DNA of 64,000 bases from Lacipirellula limnantheis (GCF_007746075.1 NZ_CP036339.1:4741786-4805785); one strand, 5' to 3'; shown: positions 35,719 through 45,995, numbered from the stretch's first letter. Numbers and translations: made by a program. Notes: generated by a model not told the origin, from the letters alone.

Positions 35719-38294
35719 AATCGAAAGAGGAACTCATTGGACGCAAGAAGAGCGTGCGCCAGCTGCTGCCAGGAATCGTGGCGACTGGCGTCGGCTCCCG
35801 CCGAGCCATTCTCGGGGGCGGCGGGCGCCGACGCTCCAAGAAATGCCCGGGCGTTTGATAGCTCCTCGGGCGTGCAGGGGCGATTCAAGACGCGTCGATA
35901 GAGCGCGTGGAGTCTTGCTTCTTCATCCTCCAACGAGCTGTCAGCCAGCAACGTTTCGGTCAAAGACTTCGCTGCCTGCTGCAGCAACGGACCATTGATC
36001 AAGAAGAGCGCCTGGGAGGCGACGGCCGTCGTGGGCCGACCGCCGGTGTATTGAGCTGGCTGTGGGAAATCGAAAAAATTGAGAATGTCCGCCGGGCCCC
36101 GCTGCTCGGATGAACGGACGACCGGCAAATAGATCGTCCGCACTCTAGGGGCGTCGTCGCGAAATCGTTGGAGCGAAAAACTGATCGGATTGACCGACTT
36201 GGGATCGAGCTCGCCGACATTCTCCATGAATTCGGGAGCAAGCGCCGGTCCGCCCGCACTACAACGCAGCAGGCCGCTGGACGCCAGCAACGCGTCACGA
36301 ATCATCTCCGCTTCAAGTCGTCGCGGGCTCATGCGCCACAGCAATCGATTGTCGGGATCGGCGGCCAACATCGTGCTCGCTGCTGTCGTTGCGGTTGACT
36401 GTTGGCGGTAAGTGCGACTGAGCACCAACTCTCGCAGCAACTGCTTCTGCGACCAGCCTTGAGATATAAACTGTCGCGCCAGGAAGTCGAGCAGTTCGGG
36501 GTGACTTGGCGGCTCACTACGTGCGCCAAAATAGTCGACCGAGTCGACGATCCCGCGGCCAAATAGCTTTTGCCACAGTCGATTGACCGTGACGCGCGAG
36601 ACCACATGGCTGGCGGGACCCGTTAGCCAGTCGGCTAGTTGCTGACGACCGCTCTGGTCGGCCGGAATTTTTGGGCCTGTCCCGCGCGCCATGGCCCGAA
36701 TAAACCCGCGCGGCACGACGTCGCCCGGAGCATGAGGATTCCCTCGCAAGCAGATGCGGGAGTTCCCAATCTCAGCACCCTCTTTAACGGCAAACGTGGC
36801 AGGCGCCGACGGACGAATATAGTCCTTGTGCCACAATCGCTGATTGCACGCGGCTACCTTGGCCGCCAAGTCAGCCCGTTCCTGCTTCAACTCTGCGGGA
36901 GACCGATCGTCTTCAGGCGACGATGCGTTGGCCAACGTCGCACTTTCGCCGTTACTGATTCCTTGCTCAGCTGTTTCCAGCAGTCGATCGATTTCGTCAA
37001 TCCTTCTGGCGCTGAGGGCCTGCTCCTGACGAATCTCCTCAACCTCTCGATCATGCGCCGACAGCGCGGCCTCGCGCGTCGTGAATTCCGCCAATGTCTC
37101 CGGCAGCGTGACAAGCGTCACTGTGCTCCACACCCCGCGGTCGACTTTGCGCGTCGACTCGGTGCTCGCGAAGATGCCCGCCAACCCGTAGTAGTCTTGG
37201 AGGATGATGGGATCAAACTTGTGATCGTGGCAGCGGGCGCACTGCAGCGACATCCCCAAGAACGCCTTGCCAACCTTCTCTATCTGATGATCGACGAGGT
37301 CCATTCGCATGACGAGCTTGTCAGACTCGACGATGTTGACATTGCCCAGTACCAAGAATCCCGTTGCGATGATCTGATCCTGCCGTTCTTCAATGCTGCT
37401 GCTCGTAAGCAGATCGCCGGCAAGCTGCTCGCGGATAAACTGGTCGAAGGGCTTTTCCGCGTTGAGCGCGCGGATGACGTAGTCGCGATAGCGCCACGCC
37501 TGCTCAGCCGGAACGTTGTTGGCCGAGCCAATCTGGTCCGCGTAACCGACGAGGTCGAGCCACGGACGCGCCCAGCGCTCGCCATATTCCCGCGAGGAAA
37601 GTAATCGATCGACGACCCGTGCGAAGGCTTCTTCGCTGGCGTCGCCAAGAAAAGCGTCGACTTCCGCCATCGTTGGCGGTAATCCGGTTAGATCGAACGT
37701 CACCCGACGCAGCCAGGCGCCGCGGTCGACATCCGGCGAGGGCTGCCATCCTTTTTGCTCCAATCGAGCGAGAACGAAGCGGTCAATGTCGCCAAGCGGC
37801 CACTCGGCATTGTCGACCTGAGGCGGCGTCACGTCGGGCAGAGGCTCGAGGACCCACAACGTGCCGCTGGGACCCGGCGCCGCCTCGATCGCCTCGCCAT
37901 CCCGTGGGTCGGGGGCTCCCATCCTGACCCACTGCTCAAGGACAGCGATCTGCTCTGCGCTCAATTTGCCGTCAGGCGGCATTTGCGGATAGTCGTCCTG
38001 GTAGCGCACGGCCCGCAGTAGGGGACTGTCCTCCGGTCGATCCGCCAAGATGGCTGGACCGCGGTCGCCGCCAGTTTGCCAACCCGAGCGGTACTCAAGC
38101 GATAGGCCCCCTTGACGCTTGTTGCCAGCGTGACATGGGTAGCAATGTTCGACAAGCAGGGGCCGGACGCGCTGCTCGAAGAACTCCATCTGCTCAGTCA
38201 AAGCGGGCTGTGCAGCGAAGCTGATCGACGCAGAGAACGCGATCGCAACGCCCGCCGCTAGCCGCCCAATGGTAGTTACGACGCGCGTTCCCAT
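35715..38294 (-). CDS. PSCyt1-DUF1549-DUF1553 protein, compact form, array pair 2
   Basis: An 859-residue exported protein, the shortest of the three paralogues. A signal peptide (about residues 1-28, ending in FAAQP) precedes the heme site Cys51-x-x-Cys54-His55 (HCYPCHAGNKRQGG). DUF1549 follows (RVTFDLTGLPPTMAEVDAFLGD; YGERWARPWLDLVGYADQIG), then a second heme motif ([12 protein letters not shown]), a coiled-coil-like Glu/Arg region (about 400-470), and DUF1553 ([39 protein letters not shown]). It lacks the F5/8C or LamG insert of its neighbours. Upstream, the ATG is preceded by a short spacer after the DUF1501 gene of pair 1 (87 bases). Confidence 0.93.
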   Translation of the reverse strand: MGTRVVTTIGRLAAGVAIAFSASISFAAQPALTEQMEFFEQRVRPLLVEHCYPCHAGNKRQGGLSLEYRSGWQTGGDRGPAILADRPEDSPLLRAVRYQDDYPQMPPDGKLSAEQIAVLEQWVRMGAPDPRDGEAIEAAPGPSGTLWVLEPLPDVTPPQVDNAEWPLGDIDRFVLARLEQKGWQPSPDVDRGAWLRRVTFDLTGLPPTMAEVDAFLGDASEEAFARVVDRLLSSREYGERWARPWLDLVGYADQIGSANNVPAEQAWRYRDYVIRALNAEKPFDQFIREQLAGDLLTSSSIEERQDQIIATGFLVLGNVNIVESDKLVMRMDLVDHQIEKVGKAFLGMSLQCARCHDHKFDPIILQDYYGLAGIFASTESTRKVDRGVWSTVTLVTLPETLAEFTTREAALSAHDREVEEIRQEQALSARRIDEIDRLLETAEQGISNGESATLANASSPEDDRSPAELKQERADLAAKVAACNQRLWHKDYIRPSAPATFAVKEGAEIGNSRICLRGNPHAPGDVVPRGFIRAMARGTGPKIPADQSGRQQLADWLTGPASHVVSRVTVNRLWQKLFGRGIVDSVDYFGARSEPPSHPELLDFLARQFISQGWSQKQLLRELVLSRTYRQQSTATTAASTMLAADPDNRLLWRMSPRRLEAEMIRDALLASSGLLRCSAGGPALAPEFMENVGELDPKSVNPISFSLQRFRDDAPRVRTIYLPVVRSSEQRGPADILNFFDFPQPAQYTGGRPTTAVASQALFLINGPLLQQAAKSLTETLLADSSLEDEEARLHALYRRVLNRPCTPEELSNARAFLGASAPAAPENGSAGADASRHDSWQQLAHALLASNEFLFRL

Positions 38295-38381
38295 GCCTGT
38301 TTAGCTTACCGCTGTAAACTGCTTAACTCAAATGTAGTTGGACGCCTGAGGCGAGCATGACGAATGCGGACGGCCCAGCCG

Positions 38382-39848
38382 CTAGACGAGAATATCCTTC
38401 AGCAGCGTCCCGTGGACGTTCGTCAAACGGCGCTGGATGCCGTTGTGGTAGTACGTGAGACGCTCGTGGTCGATCCCCAGGAGATGCAGGACGGTGGCGT
38501 GAAAGTCGGGCCAAGTGACTCGATTCTCGATCGCCTTGTAGCCGAACTCGTCAGTCTGCCCGTAGGTCGTGCCGCTTCGCAAACCAGCCCCAGCCATCCA
38601 TACGGAAAAGCCGTATTGATTATGGTCGCGGCCGGTCCCCACGACGTCAGCCGCCGACTGCGTAAATGGCGTCCTTCCAAACTCCGTGGTAAACAACACA
38701 AGCGTGTCGTCGAGCATGCCGCGCTGGCGCAAGTCGCGCAACAGTCCAGCGACAGGCCGATCGATGCGGGGCGCCTCCTGGCCGTGGTTGAGGACCATGT
38801 TCTCATGACCGTCCCAGTTGATCCGCGGGTTGCCAAACGAGCCGCCGGAGAATAATTGCACAAAGCGAACGCCTTTCTCCAACAGTCTTCTGGCCAACAG
38901 ACACCCGCGGCCAAAGTCAGCGGAGTCGGGCCGATCGAGACCGTACATGGCGTAAGTCGCCGCGGTTTCACCGCTGATCGCCGTCACTTCCGGCACGGCA
39001 AGTTGCATCTTGGCGGCGAGCTCATAGCTACGCACTCGCGCCAGCAGCGAGTCGTCGACTCCGCGTTCGGACATGTGACGCATGTTCATCGCCGACAGCA
39101 ACTCGCGCGTCGCACGTTCGCGCGAGTCGCTGATGGGCTGCGCCGGAGCGAGATTGTCGATCGCGGCGCCTTTGCTGCGGAATGACACGCCTTGATGCCG
39201 CGCGGGCAGGAAGCCGTTCGTCCAATTGATCGTGCCGCCGGCTGGAAATCCCCTCGCATCGGGAATGACGACGAACGCCGGCAACTCGTCCGTTTCGGAG
39301 CCCAGGCCGTACGATAGCCAGGAGCCGAGCACGGGAAAGCCGTTCAGCCGGAAGCCGGTATTCTCCTGAAACGTCGCCGGCGTGTGATTCGACGTTTCGG
39401 CCACCATCGAATGGATGACACTCAGTTCATCAGCGACTTCGGCGAGGCTTGGGAACAAATCCGAGACCCACAACCCGCTCTCGCCTCGGCGTTTGAACTG
39501 CCAATCACTTTGTCGCAAGAGTCCGACTTGGCCAAAGAAGACGTCAGGCTTCTCCGACGTCGGCATCGGCTGGCCGTGATGCGCGGCCAGTAATGGTTTG
39601 TAATCGAAGGAATCAACCTGGCTTAGACCGCCGCACAAGCACACGTGGATGACTCGCTTTGCTCTTGCCGGCCAATGCGACGTTCGATCAACTCCGGTTT
39701 CTGGGGATCCCGCAGCGTTCAGACGGTCGCCCGCTACCAGCAGGCTCGCCAGCGCAGCGCCGCCGATTCCGGCCTGGACCCAAGAGAACAACTCTCGTCG
39801 ATCCAGCAACCGATCTGCGCTATGTGGGTCAGGAGGCTCGTTTGCCAT
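38382..39848 (-). CDS. DUF1501 protein, array pair 1
   Basis: A 488-residue DUF1501 paralogue. The N-terminus has a Tat-like segment (DRRELFSWVQAGIGGAALASLLV). Family motifs: AKRVIHVCLCGGLSQVDSFDYKP, FVQLFSGGSFGNPRINWDGHEN, DTLVLFTTEFGRTPFTQ, GRDHNQYGFSVWMAGAGLRSGTTYGQTDEFG and the C-terminal [23 protein letters not shown]. The start is 11 bases from the stop of the PSCyt1 gene upstream, so the pair is likely one transcript. A periplasmic location is expected; the enzymatic role is not known. Confidence 0.94.
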   Translation of the reverse strand: MANEPPDPHSADRLLDRRELFSWVQAGIGGAALASLLVAGDRLNAAGSPETGVDRTSHWPARAKRVIHVCLCGGLSQVDSFDYKPLLAAHHGQPMPTSEKPDVFFGQVGLLRQSDWQFKRRGESGLWVSDLFPSLAEVADELSVIHSMVAETSNHTPATFQENTGFRLNGFPVLGSWLSYGLGSETDELPAFVVIPDARGFPAGGTINWTNGFLPARHQGVSFRSKGAAIDNLAPAQPISDSRERATRELLSAMNMRHMSERGVDDSLLARVRSYELAAKMQLAVPEVTAISGETAATYAMYGLDRPDSADFGRGCLLARRLLEKGVRFVQLFSGGSFGNPRINWDGHENMVLNHGQEAPRIDRPVAGLLRDLRQRGMLDDTLVLFTTEFGRTPFTQSAADVVGTGRDHNQYGFSVWMAGAGLRSGTTYGQTDEFGYKAIENRVTWPDFHATVLHLLGIDHERLTYYHNGIQRRLTNVHGTLLKDILV

Positions 39849-39859
39849 TGTTCAGCTTA

Positions 39860-42800
39860 TCAATCGACGTATAGGAATTCGTTGCTGTTGTAGATTGCCC
39901 GAGTCAACGCGCTTAACCCGTGTCGTTCAACCGCCTGGCGCGCGATCAAGACTTCCTCGTCCGACGGGTCGCGAATGTAGGCGAGCCGATAGGTTCGTGC
40001 AATTTGATCGGACACGTTCTCACCGACCTCGCGCACAACGCGTTCGGCAAGCTTCTCCGACATGCGCAAGATGAACGAACTGTTGAGCAGCGCCAGCGCC
40101 TGCAATGGCGTCGTCGTCACGGCCCGTTTCGGCGTCGTCGTCGACGGGTCGGGGCAATCGAACGCATCAAGCAAGCCGTTGCGACCGCCGCGCGCCCAGA
40201 CGCGATAGATGCTGCGGCGATTGAACTCAGGTCCCAGCGGGTCGGCCGGCTCGTACGTATACGTGCCCGAACGGAGGACCTCGTTGTAGTCGCGAAACCC
40301 GGGCCCAGTCCGAACCGCATTCAGTTCGCCCGCGATTGCGAGTGCGGCGTCTCGCACCTCCTCGGCCTCCAGGCGCACGGGGCTCTTCCGCCAGAGCCAA
40401 CGATTCTCGGCGTCGAGCCGAGCGGCGGCGGGAATCGGCCGCGACGTTTGGCGATAGGTTGCCGACAGCACGATCAGTCGATGAAGCTCCTTCAGGCTCC
40501 ACTGCTCGTCGATCAGTGTGGCTGCTAACCAGTCGAGCAGTAGTGGGTGGCTCGGCCGCGACCCGCCGAATCCGAAATCATTCGGCGTGTCGACTAGACC
40601 AATGCCAAAGTGATACTGCCAGACGCGATTGGCAATGACGCGCGGGAACAAGGGATTGCGGGGATCCGTGATCCAACGACTGAGAGCAACTCGACGTTCC
40701 GCTTCGGGCGCGTCCGCACTCAGCCCGAAATCGGCTGGCACGCCCGCCAGAGCGGCGACGCCCCCCGGTTTGACGACGTCGGCGGTAAGACGAATGTCGC
40801 CTCGCAGCAACAATCGTGCTGGTTCCGGCTGGCGAGGCGCGACGGCATAGCAGGTCGTGTTCGGCAAAACAGGCGTCGACTTTCGGAGCGCTTCGAGACG
40901 CGTGAGGAGTGCAGCTCGGGTTGCCACCTCAGCCGGCGAGAGCCTCGCAACGAGCGCCTCCTCCGAGACGTATTCACTCGCAGCGCCCGCCGATGCAGCC
41001 ACTTCGGCAGGCGATAGCGCGCGGTCGTAAAGCTGGGCCCGATCGATCGATCCAGCAAGCATTCGATTCCCGCCGGCCGTACCATGCCGCAACCCAAAGA
41101 CGACCTGCGCTTCCCCCGCCTGGAAGCGCACGGGCGGATCGGCGACGTAGGGTTCTCCGTAAGGAATGCCGTTACGATAGGCGGTGATGGCGCCGTCGGC
41201 GGCGTAGACAATGGCAACATGTACCAACTCGCGATCGCCTTCGGTTTCGGGCGGGCCGCCGAAGCTGCGCGTGCGAGCAAAGCCGTCGCTGCCGGCCATC
41301 CAGCAAGCGCTCTCGCGCTCGGCGAAGACGATGGCATCGAAGACGGCTCCATCTAAACTCTGGACCGACATCACGCCGCCGCCGCCCTGCTTCAGGTCGG
41401 CCAGCGAGACCCAAGCCTCGAGCGTTTTGGCCTGCAACTCCGTTTCCAGCGGCGCGGACGCCGCGAATGCTTCCTTGCCGTCAAGCAATAGCGCGCCGTT
41501 CCGTAGTTGAGCGCCGCCATGGAGCGTGCCCGGCAGATTCCCCTGACTCGCGTGAGGACCCTCGTCGAAATCCCAACGCACTAGCGGTCGCGGAGGGCTG
41601 ACCGTTGCAGCCGAACCGCCGGCGCGCTCGGCCCGAATCTGCGCTCGGATGGGAGATTCGAGGGCCTCGACCTGCGCGGCGAGCTCGGCAAGTTCGGCGG
41701 ACGTCTCCGCCGAGCGCCGCGCGAACTCGGCCCGCTCCGCTGCGCTTGTGACGTCGCGCTCGCCATGCCTGACGCCGCTCAAGGCGGACGTGAGCTGATA
41801 GTACTCAACTTGCCGAATGGGGTCGAATTTGTGATCGTGGCAACGCGCACAATTGGCAGTGAGCGCCAAGAACGTCTGACACGTCGTGCCGACGATGTCT
41901 TCCAATTCATCCTGACGGACGACCGCCTTCATGGCGTCGCTCTGCTGATTCTGGCCTGCCGTATCGTAGGCGCCGGCCACCAGAAAGCCCGTCGCCTTGA
42001 TCGCTTCCGCGTCATCGGGGGCCAGCACATCGCCTGCCAATTGTTGGCGCGCGAATTCGTCGAACGGCAGATCGCGATTCAGCGCCGCAATCACCCAATC
42101 TCGATAGGGCCACGCATTGCGCCGCGGCTCGTCGTATTCAAAGCCATTGCTTTCGCCAAAGCGCACGACGTCGAGCCAGTGGCGAGCCCAGCGCTCGCCG
42201 TAGTCGGGCGAGGCCAGCAGCCGGTCGACCTGCTTCTCGTAAGCTCGAGGATCGACGTCGGCAACAAACGCGGCAACCTCTTCGGGCGTGGGGGGCAGGC
42301 CCGTCAGATCGAACGCCAGTCGGCGCAGCAGCGTCCGGCGATCCGCCTCGGGCGAGGGCGCAAGCCCCTCGGCTTCCAATTTTGCGAGGACGAAGGCATC
42401 GACCGGATTTCGCGGCCATTTCGCATCTTTGACCGCAGGCGCCGGGGCGCGCACCACCGGCTGCAGCGACCACCAATCGTAGCCGGCCCGCACGTCGCTG
42501 GTGTAGCGAAACCGATCAATCGACTCGCGTCCCCAATCTGCCCCCGAGGCAATCCAATCGCCGAGCATTTCTTTTTCAGCCGCCGAGAGCGGCGACTTCG
42601 GCGGCATCTCGTCGCTGATGATCCTTTCCCATAGCAGGCTCTTCTCACGCTTGCCGGGCGAGATCGAAGGGCCGCTGTCACCGCCGGCCAGCGCCGCAGC
42701 GGAACTCGTCAGGTCCAGCCCGCCCTTCATGTCTGAGGGGTTGTGACACTCCAGGCAGCGACGGGCCAACAGCGATGCGATGGAGTCGTCAAACTCTTGG

Positions 42801-42907
42801 GCAGCATCAAACGAAGCCTCCGCGTTCGGCTCGGCGTGCAGGTGCGCCGATGCGAGGCCGCCACCGAAAACGAGGCTCCAGAGGATGACGAAGTGCGTGC
42901 GTGACAT
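39860..42907 (-). CDS. PSCyt1-DUF1549-DUF1553 protein with LamG insert, array pair 1
   Basis: A 1015-residue exported protein and the first gene of the array. I chose the ATG at 42907 (MSRTHFVILWSLVFGGGLAS), which opens a signal peptide; an upstream TTG at 42934 is less likely. The heme site is Cys51-x-x-Cys54-His55 (RRCLECHNPSDMKGG). DUF1549 (RLAFDLTGLPPTPEEVAAFV; YGERWARHWLDVVRFGESNG) and the second heme motif ([13 protein letters not shown]) follow. A LamG/concanavalin-like domain (about 470-650; RWDFDEGPHASQGN, LEAWVSLADLKQG, YDRALSPAEVAASA) separates it from DUF1553 (NRVWQYHFGIGLVDTPNDFG). The LamG insert suggests carbohydrate binding. Confidence 0.93.
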   Translation of the reverse strand: MSRTHFVILWSLVFGGGLASAHLHAEPNAEASFDAAQEFDDSIASLLARRCLECHNPSDMKGGLDLTSSAAALAGGDSGPSISPGKREKSLLWERIISDEMPPKSPLSAAEKEMLGDWIASGADWGRESIDRFRYTSDVRAGYDWWSLQPVVRAPAPAVKDAKWPRNPVDAFVLAKLEAEGLAPSPEADRRTLLRRLAFDLTGLPPTPEEVAAFVADVDPRAYEKQVDRLLASPDYGERWARHWLDVVRFGESNGFEYDEPRRNAWPYRDWVIAALNRDLPFDEFARQQLAGDVLAPDDAEAIKATGFLVAGAYDTAGQNQQSDAMKAVVRQDELEDIVGTTCQTFLALTANCARCHDHKFDPIRQVEYYQLTSALSGVRHGERDVTSAAERAEFARRSAETSAELAELAAQVEALESPIRAQIRAERAGGSAATVSPPRPLVRWDFDEGPHASQGNLPGTLHGGAQLRNGALLLDGKEAFAASAPLETELQAKTLEAWVSLADLKQGGGGVMSVQSLDGAVFDAIVFAERESACWMAGSDGFARTRSFGGPPETEGDRELVHVAIVYAADGAITAYRNGIPYGEPYVADPPVRFQAGEAQVVFGLRHGTAGGNRMLAGSIDRAQLYDRALSPAEVAASAGAASEYVSEEALVARLSPAEVATRAALLTRLEALRKSTPVLPNTTCYAVAPRQPEPARLLLRGDIRLTADVVKPGGVAALAGVPADFGLSADAPEAERRVALSRWITDPRNPLFPRVIANRVWQYHFGIGLVDTPNDFGFGGSRPSHPLLLDWLAATLIDEQWSLKELHRLIVLSATYRQTSRPIPAAARLDAENRWLWRKSPVRLEAEEVRDAALAIAGELNAVRTGPGFRDYNEVLRSGTYTYEPADPLGPEFNRRSIYRVWARGGRNGLLDAFDCPDPSTTTPKRAVTTTPLQALALLNSSFILRMSEKLAERVVREVGENVSDQIARTYRLAYIRDPSDEEVLIARQAVERHGLSALTRAIYNSNEFLYVD

Positions 42908-43188
42908 GCGATTGATTGACGAGACGCCGTCCAAGCGAGTGTGGAGCGCACGGGGCGTCTCCCGGCCTGCCGATGAGTCTGCGTGCGATCCCGGCCGTCG
43001 ACCGCCCTCTCATGATACCAGATGAGCGGTTGGAGAGGCCGCGAATGACGCGAAGTTCCTTCGCCGGGTTATGCGGTTGCTCGCTTCTCGGCGCGGTCCG
43101 AGCGGACTAGACTATGCAGCATCTCGAAACGCCGCGGCCACATCGCAGCGCGGACTTCTTAAGCATTAGAGCAGAGCGAGGTGAGCAC

Positions 43189-44457
43189 TTGTCGCCCTTG
43201 ATTCGCGTTCTTGTCATTCTCGCCGTCGTGGAACTCATGCCACTGGCGCATGGGCAGCATGTGGATGATCGCATCTCGGTGAGCGCCGAGGACTGGCCAT
43301 GGTGGCGGGGGCCCAACCGCAACGGGGAAGCCAACCCCGAGCAGCGCCCGCCGACCGCTTGGGATGGTTCGTCGCACGTCGTTTGGAAAAGTCGCGTCCC
43401 GGGGCGCGGGCATAGTTCTCCCAGCGTCGTCGGCAACCATGTCTTCCTCGCCACGGCCGATGAAGAACAACAAACGCAGTCGGTCGTTTGTTACGACCGC
43501 ACGAACGGCAAGCAGCTGTGGGAAACCGTCGTCCATCGGGGCGGCCTCATGCGAAAGAATGAGAAGTCGTCGGCGGCCTCCAGTACCGTCGCCTGCGATG
43601 GAGAAAGAGTCTTCATCAACTTTGCGAACAGCGACGCCGTCTTCGTCACGGCTCTTGCGCTCGACGGCAAGCAACTGTGGCAAACGAAGATTTGTGACTA
43701 CACAATCCACCAAGGCTTCGGAGCGTCGCCCGCGATTTACCAATCGTTCGTGATCGCCGCGGCCGACAGTCACGCCGGAGGCGTCCTCGCCGCGCTTGAT
43801 CGCAGGTCGGGGCAAATTGTTTGGAAGCGCGATCGCCCCGAAGAGCCGAACTACACCTCGCCGATCATTCTGAACGTCGATGGCAAGGACCAGCTCTTCT
43901 TGACGGGCTGCGGGCTTTTTTCGAGCTTCGATCCGTTGAGCGGCGAAACGCTGTGGGAGATCCCGGGCGCCACCACCGAGTGCGTCACGTCGACCGTCTC
44001 TGACGGCAAGCGCGTCTTTTGCAGCGGCGGCTATCCCAAGAACCACTTGGCCGCCGTGCTGGCCGACGGATCTGGTAGGGTGGCGTGGGAAACTCGCGAT
44101 CGCGTTTACGTTCCGTCGCTGCTCGCGCGAGACGGTTATTTGTTCGGCGTTCTCGACGCAGGGGTAGCCGCCTGCTGGAAAAGCGATACCGGCGAGCAGA
44201 TGTGGAAGGAGCGGCTCGGCGGAGAGTTCAGCGCTTCGCCCGTGCTGATGGGCGACGCAATCTACGCGACCAGTGAGAGCGGCGAAACGTATATCTTCCG
44301 CGCGGACCCGACAAAATATGACCAGATTGCCGTCAATAAGCTCGGCGACCAGGTGATGGCGAGCATGGCGATCTGCGGCGGTCGAATCTATTCGCGCGTG
44401 GTTGAACATACCGATGACGGCCCTCAGGACATGCTCTACTGCCTGGGCGAACCGTAA
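43189..44457 (+). CDS. PQQ-type beta-propeller protein, secreted
   Basis: From the TTG at 43189 the product has 422 residues. A signal peptide (SPLIRVLVILAVVELMPLAHGQ) is followed by the motif WPWWRGPNRNGEA, common at the start of planctomycete quinoprotein-like propellers. Repeating blades carry patterns such as VVCYDRTNGKQLWET, LAALDRRSGQIVWKR, LFSSFDPLSGETLWEI and YIFRADPTKYDQI. There is no evidence for a catalytic dehydrogenase domain, so it is probably a binding or scaffold protein. The TTG start follows a GAGGTGA sequence; an ATG at 43114 would add 25 residues without a clear ribosome site. It is divergent from the DUF1501 array. Confidence 0.88.
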   Translation: MSPLIRVLVILAVVELMPLAHGQHVDDRISVSAEDWPWWRGPNRNGEANPEQRPPTAWDGSSHVVWKSRVPGRGHSSPSVVGNHVFLATADEEQQTQSVVCYDRTNGKQLWETVVHRGGLMRKNEKSSAASSTVACDGERVFINFANSDAVFVTALALDGKQLWQTKICDYTIHQGFGASPAIYQSFVIAAADSHAGGVLAALDRRSGQIVWKRDRPEEPNYTSPIILNVDGKDQLFLTGCGLFSSFDPLSGETLWEIPGATTECVTSTVSDGKRVFCSGGYPKNHLAAVLADGSGRVAWETRDRVYVPSLLARDGYLFGVLDAGVAACWKSDTGEQMWKERLGGEFSASPVLMGDAIYATSESGETYIFRADPTKYDQIAVNKLGDQVMASMAICGGRIYSRVVEHTDDGPQDMLYCLGEP

Positions 44458-44960
44458 GGCAGCGGCGCCGTTCGATTCTTGGCCGGTCTGATTGTTTATA
44501 TTTGATGCGCAACGGCCGGGCCTCGCCAACCGGTCGAACCACCGTGTGGCAGGGGGCGCGAGTGGTGTCGAGAAAGCGATTTTTGCGATAACATGCGTAA
44601 GCTATTGTTCGGTCTCCAGTTAGGACGCGACTGGTCGCGACAGTGACGACAACTGTCGCGTCACGAGCGCGCTGGTGACGGTTCGTCTCGCCTGCCGCCC
44701 CGCTGCCGCGACGCCGCCGACAGGAGTTGGCGGCAGACTTATACCACAGAGGCCGCTATCAAGGGGCTTGCGGGAGGGGGAGTCGTTGCGGCGACGGGCT
44801 CAAGTCGCTCTGGGTGGCGTGCTTTAGCGTTAACGTAAGCATGTCGAAGCGTAAGAAGACGCGAGCGACCACGTCAGCATGCCGACGCTCGGCGACAGCA
44901 TGCCATCCGCCGCATTCTCGCGAAAGCGGTAGCGACTCGCTTGACGCAGCTGCTTCAATC
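44458..44960. other. Intergenic region with an inverted repeat
   Basis: No gene is supported here. It separates the convergent propeller and oxidoreductase genes. A perfect 9-bp inverted repeat lies at 44636-44660. Confidence 0.5.
44636..44660. repeat. 9-bp inverted repeat with 7-base loop
   Basis: CGCGACAGT at 44636-44644 pairs with ACTGTCGCG at 44652-44660. It lies in the convergent intergenic region. There is no T tract on either side, so it is not a standard intrinsic terminator. Confidence 0.5.
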
Positions 44961-45995
44961 TCAAGCTTCGCGAGGGACGGTACCCACCCGCACAATCTTT
45001 TTCCCAAAATTCTCTCCACGCAGCACGCCGATGAGTTCGCGCGGGGCGTTCTCCAGCCCTTCGCTCACGTCTTCCTTGTACTTGATCCGACCCGCGCGCA
45101 CCCAGCCGCCCACCTCTTCCAAGAACTGCGGGAACTGCGCGGCGAAGTCGCTCACGATGAAGCCGCGCAGCGTCAGTCGTTTCACGAGCACGTTCTGCAT
45201 CAGTAGCGGCACGCGGTCGGGGCCGCTCGGTAGCTCGGTCGCGTTGTAGTGGGCGATCAGGCCGCACACGGGGATGCGGGCGAAGTTGTTCAGCAGCGGG
45301 AAGACCGCGGTGAAGACTTCGCCACCGACGTTCTCAAAGTAGACGTCGACGCCGTCAGGGCACGCGGCCTTCAGTCGGCCTGCCAAATCGGCCGCGCGGT
45401 GGTCGAGACAATCGTCGAACCCGAGCTCCTCATTTACGTAACGGCACTTCTCAGCCCCGCCGGCGATGCCGATAACGCGGCAGCCTTTCAGTTTGCCGAG
45501 TTGGCCGACGACCGAGCCGACGGCGCCCGACGCCGCGGCGACGACGAGCGTTTCACCCGGCTTCGGTTGGCCGATGTTCATCAGACCCGTATAGGCGGTG
45601 AGGCCCGGCATGCCGAGGACGCCGAGGGCGTAGGAGATCGGGCCCAGCGACGGGTCGATCTCTTGGAGGCCGTCGCCGTCGCTGAGGGCGTACTCCTGCC
45701 AACCAATCGGTGCGAGGACGATCTCGCCGACGCGATGGTCGGGGTGGTTCGACTCGACGACCTCGGTCACCGCCTGGCCCCCCATGACGCCGCCGACTTC
45801 GACGGGCGAGGCGTACGACTTCCCCTCGTTCATCCGGCCGCGCATGTAGGGGTCGAGCGAGAGGTAGAGGCTGCGTAGGAGGAGTTGACCGGGGGCAGGG
45901 GAGGGGAGTTCGGTTTGGACGAGCTTGAAGTTATCGAGCGTCGGTTCGCCGTGAGGGCGAGAGGCGAGGAGGATTTGTTTGTTTTGCGTAGGCAT
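44961..45995 (-). CDS. NADP-dependent MDR oxidoreductase
   Basis: A 344-residue zinc-free medium-chain dehydrogenase/reductase of the leukotriene B4 12-hydroxydehydrogenase/CurA type. It starts with MPTQNKQILLASRPHGEPT, has the substrate-side motif LYLSLDPYMRGRM, the nucleotide-binding motif AASGAVGSVVGQLGK (about 156-170), and FENVGGEVFTAVFPLLN. Length and motifs match the family well. It should reduce activated double bonds with NADPH in the cytoplasm. It is monocistronic as far as I can see, and its exact substrate is unknown. Confidence 0.95.
   Translation of the reverse strand: MPTQNKQILLASRPHGEPTLDNFKLVQTELPSPAPGQLLLRSLYLSLDPYMRGRMNEGKSYASPVEVGGVMGGQAVTEVVESNHPDHRVGEIVLAPIGWQEYALSDGDGLQEIDPSLGPISYALGVLGMPGLTAYTGLMNIGQPKPGETLVVAAASGAVGSVVGQLGKLKGCRVIGIAGGAEKCRYVNEELGFDDCLDHRAADLAGRLKAACPDGVDVYFENVGGEVFTAVFPLLNNFARIPVCGLIAHYNATELPSGPDRVPLLMQNVLVKRLTLRGFIVSDFAAQFPQFLEEVGGWVRAGRIKYKEDVSEGLENAPRELIGVLRGENFGKKIVRVGTVPREA

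Noticed and set aside
43159-44529. 456-codon open frame antisense to the PQQ-type propeller gene
   Set aside because: The plus-strand frame has a signal peptide and clear propeller repeats. The antisense frame is a by-product of GC-rich codon use and shows no family motif.
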